From Rosenbergiella collisarenosi (GTDB lineage Bacteria; Pseudomonadota; Gammaproteobacteria; Enterobacterales; Enterobacteriaceae), in contig NZ_JABBFP010000012.1 of the NCBI RefSeq assembly GCF_018494085.1, positions 44,954-108,953 of the forward strand: a stretch of 64,000 bases of DNA, in the 5' to 3' direction. The notes beneath the pieces were generated by a model. That model saw only the letters and a list, made by a program, of their open reading frames with translations. It was not told where the DNA came from and ran no database searches. How positions within the stretch are numbered: the stretch's first letter is position 1; every line of letters begins with the position of its first letter. Both the position numbers and the translations under genes were made by a program. Below are positions 10,807-18,926 of this stretch, piece after piece.

Positions 10807-11460
10807 TTAGGTCTCCTCCTTTACCTCAGTAATAATTTTTGGAGCCAATTTAGCCGGCTGCGGCGAGAGTAGATGGCTGTCTTTTTGGAACCAAGGGAGG
10901 AAAAACTGAATCATAGGACCGATAGCCAACGCATAGACGATAGTGCCTATACCGAAATTCCCACCGAGAGACCAACCAATTAATAAGACAGTGACTTCAA
11001 TTGAGGTGCGGATCAATCGTAACGACCAGCCTGTGCGGCGGTGCAGGCCAGTCATCAGGCCGTCTCGTGGGCCGGGACCAAATCCGGCACAAATATACAT
11101 TACGGTAGCAATCGCATTGAGAATAACGGCGAAAATCAACACTAGCCAACAGGTTATGAGTGACGTGAGTGGCGGCATGAGGGCCAGGGTTGCGTCAGCC
11201 GCTAATCCCAGCACCAGCACATTGCTCAGTGTCCCGAGCCCGGGACGCTGGCGCAGCGGGATCCACAGTAGCAATACCAGAGCGCCAGTGATAATGATCA
11301 CGTGACCCACCGAAAGTGAGAAGGTCTGTGCAATACCCAGATGAAAAACATCCCATGGGTCAGCCCCTAATCCCGTTTGGATGTACAGACCGCAGGAAAC
11401 ACCGTACAGCACTAAACCAACATAAAGTTGCGACAATCTCTTAAGCATCGTAGTTCTCAT
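10807..11460 (-). CDS. YczE/YitT-family integral membrane protein
   Basis: The 217-aa product has about five hydrophobic segments and the family-typical GLYIQTGLGADPWDVFHLG near the N-terminus and FGPGPRDGLMTGLHRRTG in the middle. Members are small membrane proteins of uncertain function, possibly transporters. The gene is divergent from a MocR-type regulator, a pairing known for this family, which suggests that the regulator controls it in response to an amine or vitamin B6-type ligand. The substrate cannot be deduced from sequence. The C-terminus is a charged cytoplasmic tail. Confidence 0.8.
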   Translation of the reverse strand: MRTTMLKRLSQLYVGLVLYGVSCGLYIQTGLGADPWDVFHLGIAQTFSLSVGHVIIITGALVLLLWIPLRQRPGLGTLSNVLVLGLAADATLALMPPLTSLITCWLVLIFAVILNAIATVMYICAGFGPGPRDGLMTGLHRRTGWSLRLIRTSIEVTVLLIGWSLGGNFGIGTIVYALAIGPMIQFFLPWFQKDSHLLSPQPAKLAPKIITEVKEET

Positions 11461-11477
11461 TATTTTTATATTGACAG

Positions 11478-11537
11478 TGGACTGATTGTTATTTGAAATG
11501 GATTACAAATTAATAGCCAGTTAAGTAAAAGTGGATT
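11478..11537. promoter_or_regulatory. direct repeats, candidate MocR operator
   Basis: Three same-orientation copies of TGGA(C/T)T lie in the 80-bp divergent gap: 11478-11483, 11499-11504 and 11532-11537. They are spaced 21 and 33 bp apart, about two and three DNA turns. MocR regulators typically bind such direct repeats in the intergenic region shared with their target. Confidence 0.45.
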
Positions 11538-11541
11538 GGAT

Positions 11542-12969
11542 ATGACCTCAAGACGATTTGGCCAACAGTCACTGATTCAGTTACTCGGCCATTGGCAGCA
11601 AACGCCCTCCCGAATCCCTTTATGGCAGCAGCTTGCGGCCGCATTACGTCTGCTGATTCTTGACGGCCGGCTCGTACAGGGAGCTCGGCTACCCGGTGAG
11701 CGAGAATTAGCGTCAGGCCTTAACATAAGCCGTACCACTGTCAGCAGTGCGCTGGCGCAACTACGTGAACAGGGCTTTTTACAAAGTCGGCAAGGAAGTG
11801 GTAGCCAAGTGGTCATCCCGGCGAGTAGTACGTCTGCTCACCGAGCGATGTCGTCCACGACTCAACTAGATTTATCAACCGCCTCGTTGACGGCAGGGGC
11901 TGAAATTCATCAAGCTTACACGCATGCGATGGAATTATTACCTAGCCAACTGCAGACCTCCGGCTATAACCAGAAAGGCGTGTTACCCTTGCGAGAATCC
12001 ATCGCGCAGCGTTATTGCTTAAGAGGGCTGCCGACCACGCCGGATCAGGTGATGGTGGTTAATGGTGCGGTCAGCGGGCTTGCTCTAATTTTGCGATTAC
12101 TCGCAGGTCCGGGGGATCGGGTTCTCGTCGATCATCCGACTTATCCTTCGGCGCTGAGTGCTATTCGCGGCGCATCCTGTCAGGCAGTTGGCGTTCCCTT
12201 ATTGTCAGGACGCTGGGATATTACAGGGCTAAAAGCGACCATTGCCCAAACTTCTCCTCGACTGGCCTACCTTATTGCCGATTACAACAATCCCACCGGT
12301 TACTGTATGGATGAAGCCAGTCGGGCTGAAATTGCCGCAATCGCCGCCCAGTCACGCACACCGCTGGTGATCGATGAAACACTGGCAGAACTTTGGTATC
12401 ACGAGCCTCCGCCCCTGCCTGTTGCCGCTTTTTCCAACAGTGCTCAGGTAATCAGCCTTGGTTCGGCGTCGAAGAGTTTTTGGGGTGGGTTGCGGATCGG
12501 TTGGATTCGGGCATCGCCTTCACTGATCACCTCGCTGATACAAATTAGGGACTCGCTAGATTTAGGCTCGCCACTGCTGAGCCAGCTGGCGGTCGGATGG
12601 TTATTGGACAATAGCGATAACTTTTTAGCGCAGCGTCGTCACATGTTGAAACAGCAACGTGATGATTGTCAGCGTTTAATGCAGGAGTATTTTCCCGAAT
12701 GGAAAACCTCTACTCCTGCCGGAGGTCTCTCTTTTTGGGTCGAGTTGCCGGGTATGCAGGCAACCCAGTTTTCGTCCAGGGCGAGTGATAGCGGAATATT
12801 ATTGGGCACCGGTACACGATTCGGCCTGTCTGGGGCTTTTGACCGTTATCTTCGTATGCCTTTCACTTCAGATGAGCAAACCCTGCGTCGCGCCTTTCAG
12901 CAACTACAGCCGTTATGGTCGACCTTGCCGGAAAACACGGCTGCGGCTAATCACCGTAAAATATTTTAA
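11542..12969 (+). CDS. MocR-family PLP-dependent transcriptional regulator
   Basis: An N-terminal GntR-type winged helix (about residues 20-90: RLPGERELASGLNISRTTVSSALAQLREQGFL) is fused to a fold-type-I aminotransferase-like domain (about 110-470). The latter shows ADYNNPTG, VIDETLAELW and the PLP-binding lysine in SLGSASKSFWGGLRIGW. Such proteins sense amino compounds or PLP and act on a neighbouring gene. The product is about 475 aa. A TTG at 11536 is an alternative start two codons earlier; neither has a strong ribosome-binding site. Divergent from the YczE-like membrane gene. Confidence 0.88.
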   Translation: MTSRRFGQQSLIQLLGHWQQTPSRIPLWQQLAAALRLLILDGRLVQGARLPGERELASGLNISRTTVSSALAQLREQGFLQSRQGSGSQVVIPASSTSAHRAMSSTTQLDLSTASLTAGAEIHQAYTHAMELLPSQLQTSGYNQKGVLPLRESIAQRYCLRGLPTTPDQVMVVNGAVSGLALILRLLAGPGDRVLVDHPTYPSALSAIRGASCQAVGVPLLSGRWDITGLKATIAQTSPRLAYLIADYNNPTGYCMDEASRAEIAAIAAQSRTPLVIDETLAELWYHEPPPLPVAAFSNSAQVISLGSASKSFWGGLRIGWIRASPSLITSLIQIRDSLDLGSPLLSQLAVGWLLDNSDNFLAQRRHMLKQQRDDCQRLMQEYFPEWKTSTPAGGLSFWVELPGMQATQFSSRASDSGILLGTGTRFGLSGAFDRYLRMPFTSDEQTLRRAFQQLQPLWSTLPENTAAANHRKIF

Positions 12970-13081
12970 GACAATGAGGGGTGACTCGGTTTCGTAACCG
13001 ATTAATCTTCTTAGTGTGTATGGCGTACCTCTTAAAAAAAAAACTTATGCTGTGGTTATTGTGGGATGATAACGTAGTTGT

Positions 13082-13135
13082 AAAATAGACAAAATAGACA
13101 AAATAGACAAAATAGACAAAATAGACAAAATAGAT
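13082..13135. repeat. 9-bp tandem repeat (AAAATAGAC), about six copies
   Basis: Five perfect copies and one copy with a changed last base (AAAATAGAT) run head to tail in the intergenic region after the MocR gene, followed by degenerate relatives (AAATAGATAAAAT). It is not in a gene. Slippage could change copy number between strains. There are no spacers, so it is not CRISPR. Confidence 0.9.
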
Positions 13136-13162
13136 CTGAAATAGATAAAATATTTGTAAAAT

Positions 13163-13206
13163 AAAAAAGCTCAGTTTTGCTGCTTGACAGAATACTGGGC
13201 TTTTTT
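13163..13206. terminator. rho-independent terminator downstream of the MocR gene
   Basis: A7-flanked stem GCTCAGT (13169-13175) pairs with ACTGGGC (13194-13200), including one G-T wobble, with an 18-base loop, and is followed by T6. The A-tract on the other side makes it potentially bidirectional. The MocR gene ends at 12969. The convergent ArsR-type gene ends at 13339, so this element may serve both. The rest of the gap 12970-13338 holds only the tandem repeat above. Confidence 0.7.
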
Positions 13207-13338
13207 ATGAGTAGAAATCAGCCGTCAGTCACTTGGGTATATAACGACTCATAGCGTCAGAATTCAACTAAGCGATCCTAGGGGGATGAGGAGATAACAC
13301 TTAGGATTAAAATCCTTCATTCATGTTGGTAGTAGACA

Positions 13339-14064
13339 TTAAAATGTGGGGCAGAAATTAAACCATCTTTGTAAGAATTTTTTTCCTTTCGTTGTTATTG
13401 ATATTTCCCTATGACCCACTGTTTTTATTACTAATTTTTGCTCCAAGCAGTAGCTCAGTAGATTAGCGCCAGCTTCACCACCCAAGTGAAAATGTCTTTC
13501 ACTCCAATCCAAACATGGACAGGCTCTCTTACGCTTAGAATTAGAATTGATTTTTATACCCAATTTTTCAAACTGTTTTAAACCATGCTCGCTTAAAGAT
13601 GTTTGATCATCAGACAGCCATTGTTGTTCAAACATCGATTGATAAATTTTAACTGCAACTTCTCCTGCTAGATGATCATAGCAGGTTCTTGCATGCCTCA
13701 AATGAGATGGAGTTTTCGTCTTGAGAATAGGTACTGGAGTAATAGATATTGTCATCATTTTCTCCAATAGTTCAGCAATTTCGCATCGAGTAATACTGTA
13801 GTATCTATGACGGCCTTGTTGAAGACAGCTTATCAACCCTGATTTAACCAGTTTATCTAGGTGTGAACTTGTTGTGGACGGAGATACTCCAGATATTGTA
13901 CCCAGCTCTGTTGCTGTCCATGCTTGTCCATTCATTAGCGAGCATAGAATTTTCACTCTTGCAGGCTCAGCTATTGCTCCAGCAATAGCTGATATCTGAT
14001 TTTCAATGTGAATTACCGAATCTTCTTCTATCACGTGTGGACTTTCCTCAGTCAAACTGCCCAA
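13339..14064 (-). CDS. ArsR/SmtB-type winged-helix transcriptional regulator
   Basis: The N-terminal half (about 25-100) is a winged helix of ArsR type: AIAEPARVKILCSLMNGQAWTATELGTISGVSPSTTSSHLDKLVKSGLI. The C-terminal half (about 120-241) contains an HARTCYDHLAGEVAVKIY segment and CPCLDWSERHFHLGGEAGANLL, with conserved Cys and His that could bind a metal or thiol ligand. Total 241 aa, long for ArsR, but this two-part form is a known subgroup. The start is a TTG at 14064, overlapping the ACT gene by 13 bp; a TTG at 14055 giving a 4-bp overlap is equally possible. Last gene of a three-gene minus-strand operon, probably its autoregulator. Confidence 0.8.
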   Translation of the reverse strand: MGSLTEESPHVIEEDSVIHIENQISAIAGAIAEPARVKILCSLMNGQAWTATELGTISGVSPSTTSSHLDKLVKSGLISCLQQGRHRYYSITRCEIAELLEKMMTISITPVPILKTKTPSHLRHARTCYDHLAGEVAVKIYQSMFEQQWLSDDQTSLSEHGLKQFEKLGIKINSNSKRKRACPCLDWSERHFHLGGEAGANLLSYCLEQKLVIKTVGHREISITTKGKKFLQRWFNFCPTF

Positions 14065-14438
14065 TCGGTAGTTACTTCGCTGGCAAGTTTATCATTGTCC
14101 GTTACTAGAATGAGTCTATTATTATGGTCACTGTATTGAACTAATATATTTATGCCTACTAAGGCAATGGCATTTGTTATGCTCCCTAGTTCACCTGGCT
14201 TTTCTTGCTTCAGCTTTCTAATTACTGGCTGAGATATACTTAAGACTTTGAAGCCTTTCTTTATGAGTATTTCTTGTGCAGCCTTTCCATTTTCGACAAG
14301 AAAATTAGCATGACTTGATATGCTATCGGTAGAAAACACACCTCCACCTTCCAACCCAATCCCATTTTCACCTAAAATTTTCCCGAATTCTGCGAGAGAG
14401 CCCGGCCGATTTTTCAAAATAACATGGATGTTGTACAT
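14052..14438 (-). CDS. ACT domain-containing protein
   Basis: The 128-aa product has an N-terminal ACT-like fold (YNIHVILKNRPGSLAEFGKILGENGI) and a second partly similar half (QEKPGELGSITNAIALVGINI), suggesting tandem ACT domains that bind an amino acid or similar small ligand. The frame is open to 14543, but the ATG at 14438 is preferred because AGGAG lies about 10 bp upstream and the family normally begins MYxIHV; ATG 14447 is an alternative that would overlap the upstream gene by 8 bp. Its partner genes are an ABM-domain protein and an ArsR regulator; the pathway is unknown. Confidence 0.75.
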   Translation of the reverse strand: MYNIHVILKNRPGSLAEFGKILGENGIGLEGGGVFSTDSISSHANFLVENGKAAQEILIKKGFKVLSISQPVIRKLKQEKPGELGSITNAIALVGINILVQYSDHNNRLILVTDNDKLASEVTTDWAV

Positions 14439-14439
14439 A

Positions 14440-14754
14440 TCATTCATTCTCCTTTTTCGATGAATAATCGCGTACAACTTTTGCAACTCTAATACGGTAG
14501 TAAGAAAAAATATCCTCTTTACCTTCTTTTTGAGCCGAGGCATGGGCCATATTTTGCTTCCATACGGCGATAGATTTTTCGTCTTCCCACCATGATAGGG
14601 AGAGTATTTTCCCTTGCGTACGAAGACTTTGGAATCGTTCTATATCAATGAACCCGGGTATTGTATTAAGCAGAGGTTTAAGTTCTGAAGCTAACTCAAA
14701 GTATCGAGTCTCAGCCTCTGGTTGCGTATCTGCTTCGAAAAGTACAGCGATCAT
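14440..14754 (-). CDS. antibiotic biosynthesis monooxygenase (ABM)-domain protein
   Basis: A 104-aa cytoplasmic protein with ABM/EthD-like dimeric alpha-beta barrel features: MIAVLFEADTQPEAETRYFELASEL, then IPGFIDIERFQSLRTQGKILSLSWWEDEKSIAVWKQNMAHASAQKEG. Members oxidise or degrade aromatic or quinone-like molecules, haem or signalling compounds, or act as small binding proteins. It is first in the ABM-ACT-ArsR operon; its stop lies next to the start of the ACT gene. The substrate is unknown. Confidence 0.8.
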   Translation of the reverse strand: MIAVLFEADTQPEAETRYFELASELKPLLNTIPGFIDIERFQSLRTQGKILSLSWWEDEKSIAVWKQNMAHASAQKEGKEDIFSYYRIRVAKVVRDYSSKKENE

Positions 14755-14811
14755 GTTTAGCTCCTTAACGTTTTTTATATAGTAGAGGGAGCATTATTGT
14801 GATGTTTCGTT

Positions 14812-14829
14812 ATCCATCGAACTATGGAT
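14812..14829. promoter_or_regulatory. palindrome upstream of the ABM-ACT-ArsR operon
   Basis: ATCCAT (14812-14817) and ATGGAT (14824-14829) form a perfect 6-bp inverted repeat around a 6-base centre, about 60 bp upstream of the first gene of the operon. Size and position suit an operator for the operon's own ArsR-type regulator. Confidence 0.4.
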
Positions 14830-15489
14830 TACTATTGATATCATAATTAATTGAAACGGCCTCAATTTAACATGATAGTGTTTTTACGTACCGCCGCCAT
14901 ACTGCTTAGCGCCAAAATCCCCTCAACTGCCCAAAATTTTCCCTTTACACATCTTAAATGAGGGATCATACGTAAATTATTCGTTCTATTTTAATAGAAT
15001 ATTATTTGAATCATAGATAGAAAATATATTTTTTAACTTTTTTCTATCTTGGAAAAAAACAATCCTCAAGCTTGGTATATTAATTTTATATCTATTTTGT
15101 CATCCCTCAGTTATCAAAGATAAAGAGGGGGAGTTAAATCAGGCTGTTGGCGAATATTCTCCCTTTATCTACCCGCCTTGTCTCCTCTCATGGCACTGTA
15201 AACAAACTGAAACTCACTGCCTTTACCTAGGATTCGGTGGCCATATCAAACTGTTAACGGCGCTAATTTTAGCAGTAAGAGTAATCAACAAGCTAAGCCA
15301 GTCTATAGCCTGTCCTCTGCGCATCAATGCTGAGGATTAGAGAAAAATATCACCAAACCTTAGAAAAGGATGGCTACGCTTAGCTAAGTTTTTTTTTGAT
15401 AAAGCTAAGCGAGTTTTGTTATTTAAACTCTGAAAATCGTCCCCTTATGATGGCCTTATTAGAAAGTAATAATCATTAAGAGGCTGTGC
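14830..15489. other. long AT-rich intergenic region upstream of the ABC-transporter operon
   Basis: About 660 bases between divergent operons with no supportable gene. It contains a perfect 10-bp palindrome CTTAGCTAAG (15379-15388), whose left arm is repeated in inverse as AGCTAAGC at 15403-15410, giving an 8-bp inverted repeat GCTTAGCT/AGCTAAGC (15378-15410). This lies about 80 bp before the operon and may be an operator. A stop-free frame through 15119-15340 has no start codon or recognisable protein. Confidence 0.5.
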
Positions 15490-17118
15490 ATGAAAGGGGT
15501 GGGAATAAATCGTTTTACACATTATCTATGGCTGGCAGGCGTGTTGGCCTCTTCGTCGGCGTGGTCTGCGCAGCCGGTTCAAGGTGGCACGCTGATCTAT
15601 CTCGAACAGCAGGCCCATACCACCCTCTACCCCCCAGCGGGGGGCTTCTATCCCAATGGCGGGATACTCAACCAGATCACCGATAAGCTCACCTGGCAAA
15701 ACCCGAAAACGCTCGCGATAGAGCCGTGGATAGCCCAAAGTTGGCATAGTAATCCGCAGAAAACGGAGTGGACATTCACGCTACGCCCAGGGGTGACTTT
15801 CTCGGATGGAACGCCGTTGGATGCTGCAGCGGTGGCCAAAAACTTCGATACCTACGGCTTAGGGAATAAAGCCAAACACCTACCCGTTTCCGAGGTGATT
15901 AATAACTACGACCATAGTGAGGTCATCGATCCCCTTACCGTTAAGTTCTATTTTAAACAGCCCTCACCGGGTTTCTTACAGGGTACCTCCACCATTGGAT
16001 CTGGCCTCGTTGCCTTGTCGACGCTAAATAAAGATTTCGAACAGCTCGGTGATGCGCGCAATATTATTGGTTCAGGACCTTTTGTGGTGTCGGCAGAAAC
16101 CCTCGGCCACGAAGTCGATCTCACGGCACGCAAAGCCTATAACTGGGCGCCAGCAGGCGCGCAACACCAGGGCCCCGCCTACTTACAGGGAATTAAGGTC
16201 ATCGTTACGCCGGAAGACGGTGTGCGTATCGGCGCATTACTCGCCGGGCAAGCAGACTTTGTTCGTCAAATTCAGGCCTACGATGAGAAGCGAGTCGAAG
16301 CGCAACATTTTGCTATCTATGCAGAGGCGACCCGTGGCGTAAACGATAGCTTGAGTTTCCGTCCAGATAATCCACTGGTCAGTGATATTCGGGTACGTAA
16401 GGCTCTCTCATTAGCCACTAATCGCCAGCAGATTGTCGATACCTTATTTTCACCGCGCTATCCAGTCGCTACCTCCGTCTTGGCGGCCACCGCTGCGGGC
16501 TACGTACCGCTGCAAGATCTTTTGCACTACGATCCTCAACAGGCCGCAAAATTACTGGATGAGGCGGGTTGGCGACTAAACAGTCAGGGGATACGTGAAA
16601 AACAAGGTGTTCCCTTATCGCTGAGCGTCTATATCTCGCCGCCACAGCCTCAAAACAAAGAAGTCCTGCAATTAATCGTTCGTCAGTGGAAGGCGATTGG
16701 TGTCACCTTGAATGTCCGCCCGGCTGATTCCGGCACCGCAGCCCTCAATAAACTCGACCCGATTAAAGCCCCATTGATGGTTTCAGAGGTAGGCAGAGCC
16801 GATCCGGATGTGGTGAAGAGCATGTTCTCGCCAGACAATCGCGATGCGTTGCTACAAAAAGGCGGCCTGAGCGATAAGGTGAAAACTTTCCGCGACGACA
16901 AACTCAATGCGTTATTAGCACAAATTTCGTCAGAAACAGACCCCGCGACGCGGCTGAAGCTTACCGGTGAGGCTCAACGTTACCTACTTCAGCAGGCCTA
17001 TGTGATCCCAATTTTTGAAGAGCCACAGGTCTATGCCGGAGCGCCATGGCTGAAAGGCGCGAGTTTCGAAGCGGTGGGGCGGCCATCTTTCTACGATACT
17101 TGGCTTGCTAAGCACTAA
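15490..17118 (+). CDS. ABC transporter periplasmic substrate-binding protein (DppA/OppA type)
   Basis: The 542-aa product has an N-terminal signal peptide ending near SAWSAQ and then the SBP_bac_5 fold (GGILNQITDKLTWQNP, WTFTLRPGVTFSDGTPLDAAAVAKNF, DIRVRKALSLATNRQQIV). It delivers a peptide-like or organosulfur ligand to the permeases encoded next. From memory this combination, with a luciferase-like enzyme and CMD protein, resembles the Klebsiella KPN_01854-KPN_01858 families. Start ATG 15490 follows AAGAGG. First gene of a six-gene operon with overlapping starts. Confidence 0.9.
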   Translation: MKGVGINRFTHYLWLAGVLASSSAWSAQPVQGGTLIYLEQQAHTTLYPPAGGFYPNGGILNQITDKLTWQNPKTLAIEPWIAQSWHSNPQKTEWTFTLRPGVTFSDGTPLDAAAVAKNFDTYGLGNKAKHLPVSEVINNYDHSEVIDPLTVKFYFKQPSPGFLQGTSTIGSGLVALSTLNKDFEQLGDARNIIGSGPFVVSAETLGHEVDLTARKAYNWAPAGAQHQGPAYLQGIKVIVTPEDGVRIGALLAGQADFVRQIQAYDEKRVEAQHFAIYAEATRGVNDSLSFRPDNPLVSDIRVRKALSLATNRQQIVDTLFSPRYPVATSVLAATAAGYVPLQDLLHYDPQQAAKLLDEAGWRLNSQGIREKQGVPLSLSVYISPPQPQNKEVLQLIVRQWKAIGVTLNVRPADSGTAALNKLDPIKAPLMVSEVGRADPDVVKSMFSPDNRDALLQKGGLSDKVKTFRDDKLNALLAQISSETDPATRLKLTGEAQRYLLQQAYVIPIFEEPQVYAGAPWLKGASFEAVGRPSFYDTWLAKH

Positions 17119-17130
17119 GAGGGTAAAGGA

Positions 17131-18075
17131 ATGGCGATCTATAGTCTAAAACGTCTGGGGCAAGGTTTGATTGTACTGTGGGCAGCGTGGACACTGTCCT
17201 TCGTCCTTTTGCAGCTCCTGCCGGGTGATGCAGTACTGATTAAATTTCTTGATCCCTCGCTAGGGTTGAGCGCTGATCAAGTGGCACAGATGCGCAAGGT
17301 CTATGGGGAGGGCACCCCCCTCTGGCAGCAATATTTTTCTGCGCTTAATACATTACTCCATGGAAATCTCGGCTACTCCGTACAACTCGGGGTGCCGGTG
17401 ACCGACGTCTTGGCAGCAAACTTTCCTCAAACGCTTAAGCTTATTATCCCCGGCTTTTTCCTCGCCCTGATCGTAGGACCAGGGCTAGCCATTTTGGCTT
17501 GGCTCCCTGGGTTAAAAGTATTACGCAATCTATTACTGGCCCTTCCTTCGTTACTCGTCTCGCTACCGGTGTTTTGGTTAGGGATAGTCTTAATCCAAGT
17601 TTTCTCGTTCCACTTACACTGGGTATCGATCATCAATCCCTCGCCAATAGGCGGCATGGTCCTGCCGGTCATTACCCTAGCGCTCCCTATTGCGGCTCCC
17701 CTTGCCCAGATATTTATGCGAAGTATCGATCAGGTGCGTACGCAGCCCTTTGTCGCCGCTGCGCGCGCGCGTGGGCTGAGTCAGCAGCGCGTGTTATTCA
17801 AGCATGTGTTACGCAACGCTAGCCTGCCGCTACTCACGGTGGCGGGCTTGTTACTCGGTGAGTTGATTGCAGGAGCACTGGTGACTGAAACGGTATTTGG
17901 CCTCAACGGGTTGGGGCAGGTGACCCAGCAAGCCGTGGATTCACAAGATGTGAACGTACTGCAAGCGGTCGTCATGATTTCAGCCCTCGCGTACGTAGTG
18001 ATTAATTTATTCGCCGATCTGGTTACTCCCTTACTCGATCCACGCCTTAATCTGGTTGCTGGAGGTTCTCAATGA
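17131..18075 (+). CDS. ABC transporter permease (DppB type)
   Basis: The 314-aa inner-membrane protein has the N-terminal membrane segment (LIVLWAAWTLSFVLLQLLPGDA) and about five more, with the EAA loop RSIDQVRTQPFVAAARARGLSQQRVLFKHVLRNA that contacts the ATPase. It forms the channel together with the next gene. It starts 12 bp after the binding protein and its stop overlaps the next start by 4 bp. Confidence 0.92.
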   Translation: MAIYSLKRLGQGLIVLWAAWTLSFVLLQLLPGDAVLIKFLDPSLGLSADQVAQMRKVYGEGTPLWQQYFSALNTLLHGNLGYSVQLGVPVTDVLAANFPQTLKLIIPGFFLALIVGPGLAILAWLPGLKVLRNLLLALPSLLVSLPVFWLGIVLIQVFSFHLHWVSIINPSPIGGMVLPVITLALPIAAPLAQIFMRSIDQVRTQPFVAAARARGLSQQRVLFKHVLRNASLPLLTVAGLLLGELIAGALVTETVFGLNGLGQVTQQAVDSQDVNVLQAVVMISALAYVVINLFADLVTPLLDPRLNLVAGGSQ

Positions 18076-18926
18076 GCTTAGCGAGCACGTTGCGGCTAGC
18101 CCCTCGACAGCGCACCCTAGCAAGGCGCAGGATCCCGTTCCGTCCTGGGCTGTGGGTCGCGTGGGCGATTATCGTTATCGTCATCGCCGCCGCATGTTTT
18201 CCACAACTCTTCACGCATTTCGACCCTTATAACAGCGTAGACGGTGCACAGCTTGTCGCGCCGGGGCATCTCTACTGGCTAGGGACCGATCAACTAGGTC
18301 GCGATCTCTATACGCGCATAGTCTACGGATCGCGCTGGTCGCTAGCGTCTGCGAGCGCGGCGGTCGCGGTTGGGCTGGTCTTCGGCTCTCTGCTCGGCAT
18401 GCTTGCGGCGTTTGCCGGGGGGAAAACAGAAAACGTATCGATGAGAGTGGTGGATGTTCTGCTCTCTATCCCCGCATTATTGCTGTCGTTGAGCATTATT
18501 ATCTTACTCGGGGTAGGGAGTGCCCATGCCGCCTTAGCGGTCGGCTGTGCATCCATCGCCCATTTTGCGCGGCTCGCCCGGGCCGAGGTATTGCGTATCC
18601 GCCAGCAGGATTATATCGAAGCGGCCTTCGGCAGCGGTGGCCGCTTCTTTTCCGTCTTCGTGAGACACGTCCTGCCTAATGCCTTACCGACATTGCTGGC
18701 CTTCGCCGCGTTACAGTTTGGGCAGGCGATCCTAGCGCTCTCTACGCTCAGTTTCCTCGGCTTTGGCAGCCCTCCACCGATCCCAGAGTGGGGGCTATTA
18801 ATTGCCGAGGGTCGTAACTATTTAGCAACGTCTTGGTGGTTAACGGTATTCCCAGGGCTACTCGTCATTACCGTCGTCATCGCCACACACCGTATCAGCA
18901 GTGCCTTTGCAGGAGAAAACCGATGA
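18072..18926 (+). CDS. ABC transporter permease (DppC type)
   Basis: The 284-aa product has an N-terminal segment and the DppC signature DQLGRDLYTRIVYGSRWSL, followed by five hydrophobic segments and an EAA loop RQQDYIEAAFGSGGRFFSVFVRHVLPNA. It pairs with the DppB-type subunit. It overlaps its neighbours by 4 bp on both sides (ATGA), a tightly coupled operon. Confidence 0.92.
   Translation: MSLASTLRLAPRQRTLARRRIPFRPGLWVAWAIIVIVIAAACFPQLFTHFDPYNSVDGAQLVAPGHLYWLGTDQLGRDLYTRIVYGSRWSLASASAAVAVGLVFGSLLGMLAAFAGGKTENVSMRVVDVLLSIPALLLSLSIIILLGVGSAHAALAVGCASIAHFARLARAEVLRIRQQDYIEAAFGSGGRFFSVFVRHVLPNALPTLLAFAALQFGQAILALSTLSFLGFGSPPPIPEWGLLIAEGRNYLATSWWLTVFPGLLVITVVIATHRISSAFAGENR

Noticed and set aside
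13082..13135. CRISPR-like array
   Set aside because: Units are 9 bp and contiguous with no spacers, and no cas genes are present.
15119..15340. Stop-free frame of about 74 codons in the gap before the ABC-transporter operon
   Set aside because: No start codon with a ribosome-binding site, no recognisable protein pattern and composition like non-coding AT-rich DNA.
15379..15400. Terminator formed by CTTAGCTAAG followed by T9
   Set aside because: The palindrome has no loop, so it cannot form a stable RNA hairpin, and no gene ends just upstream.
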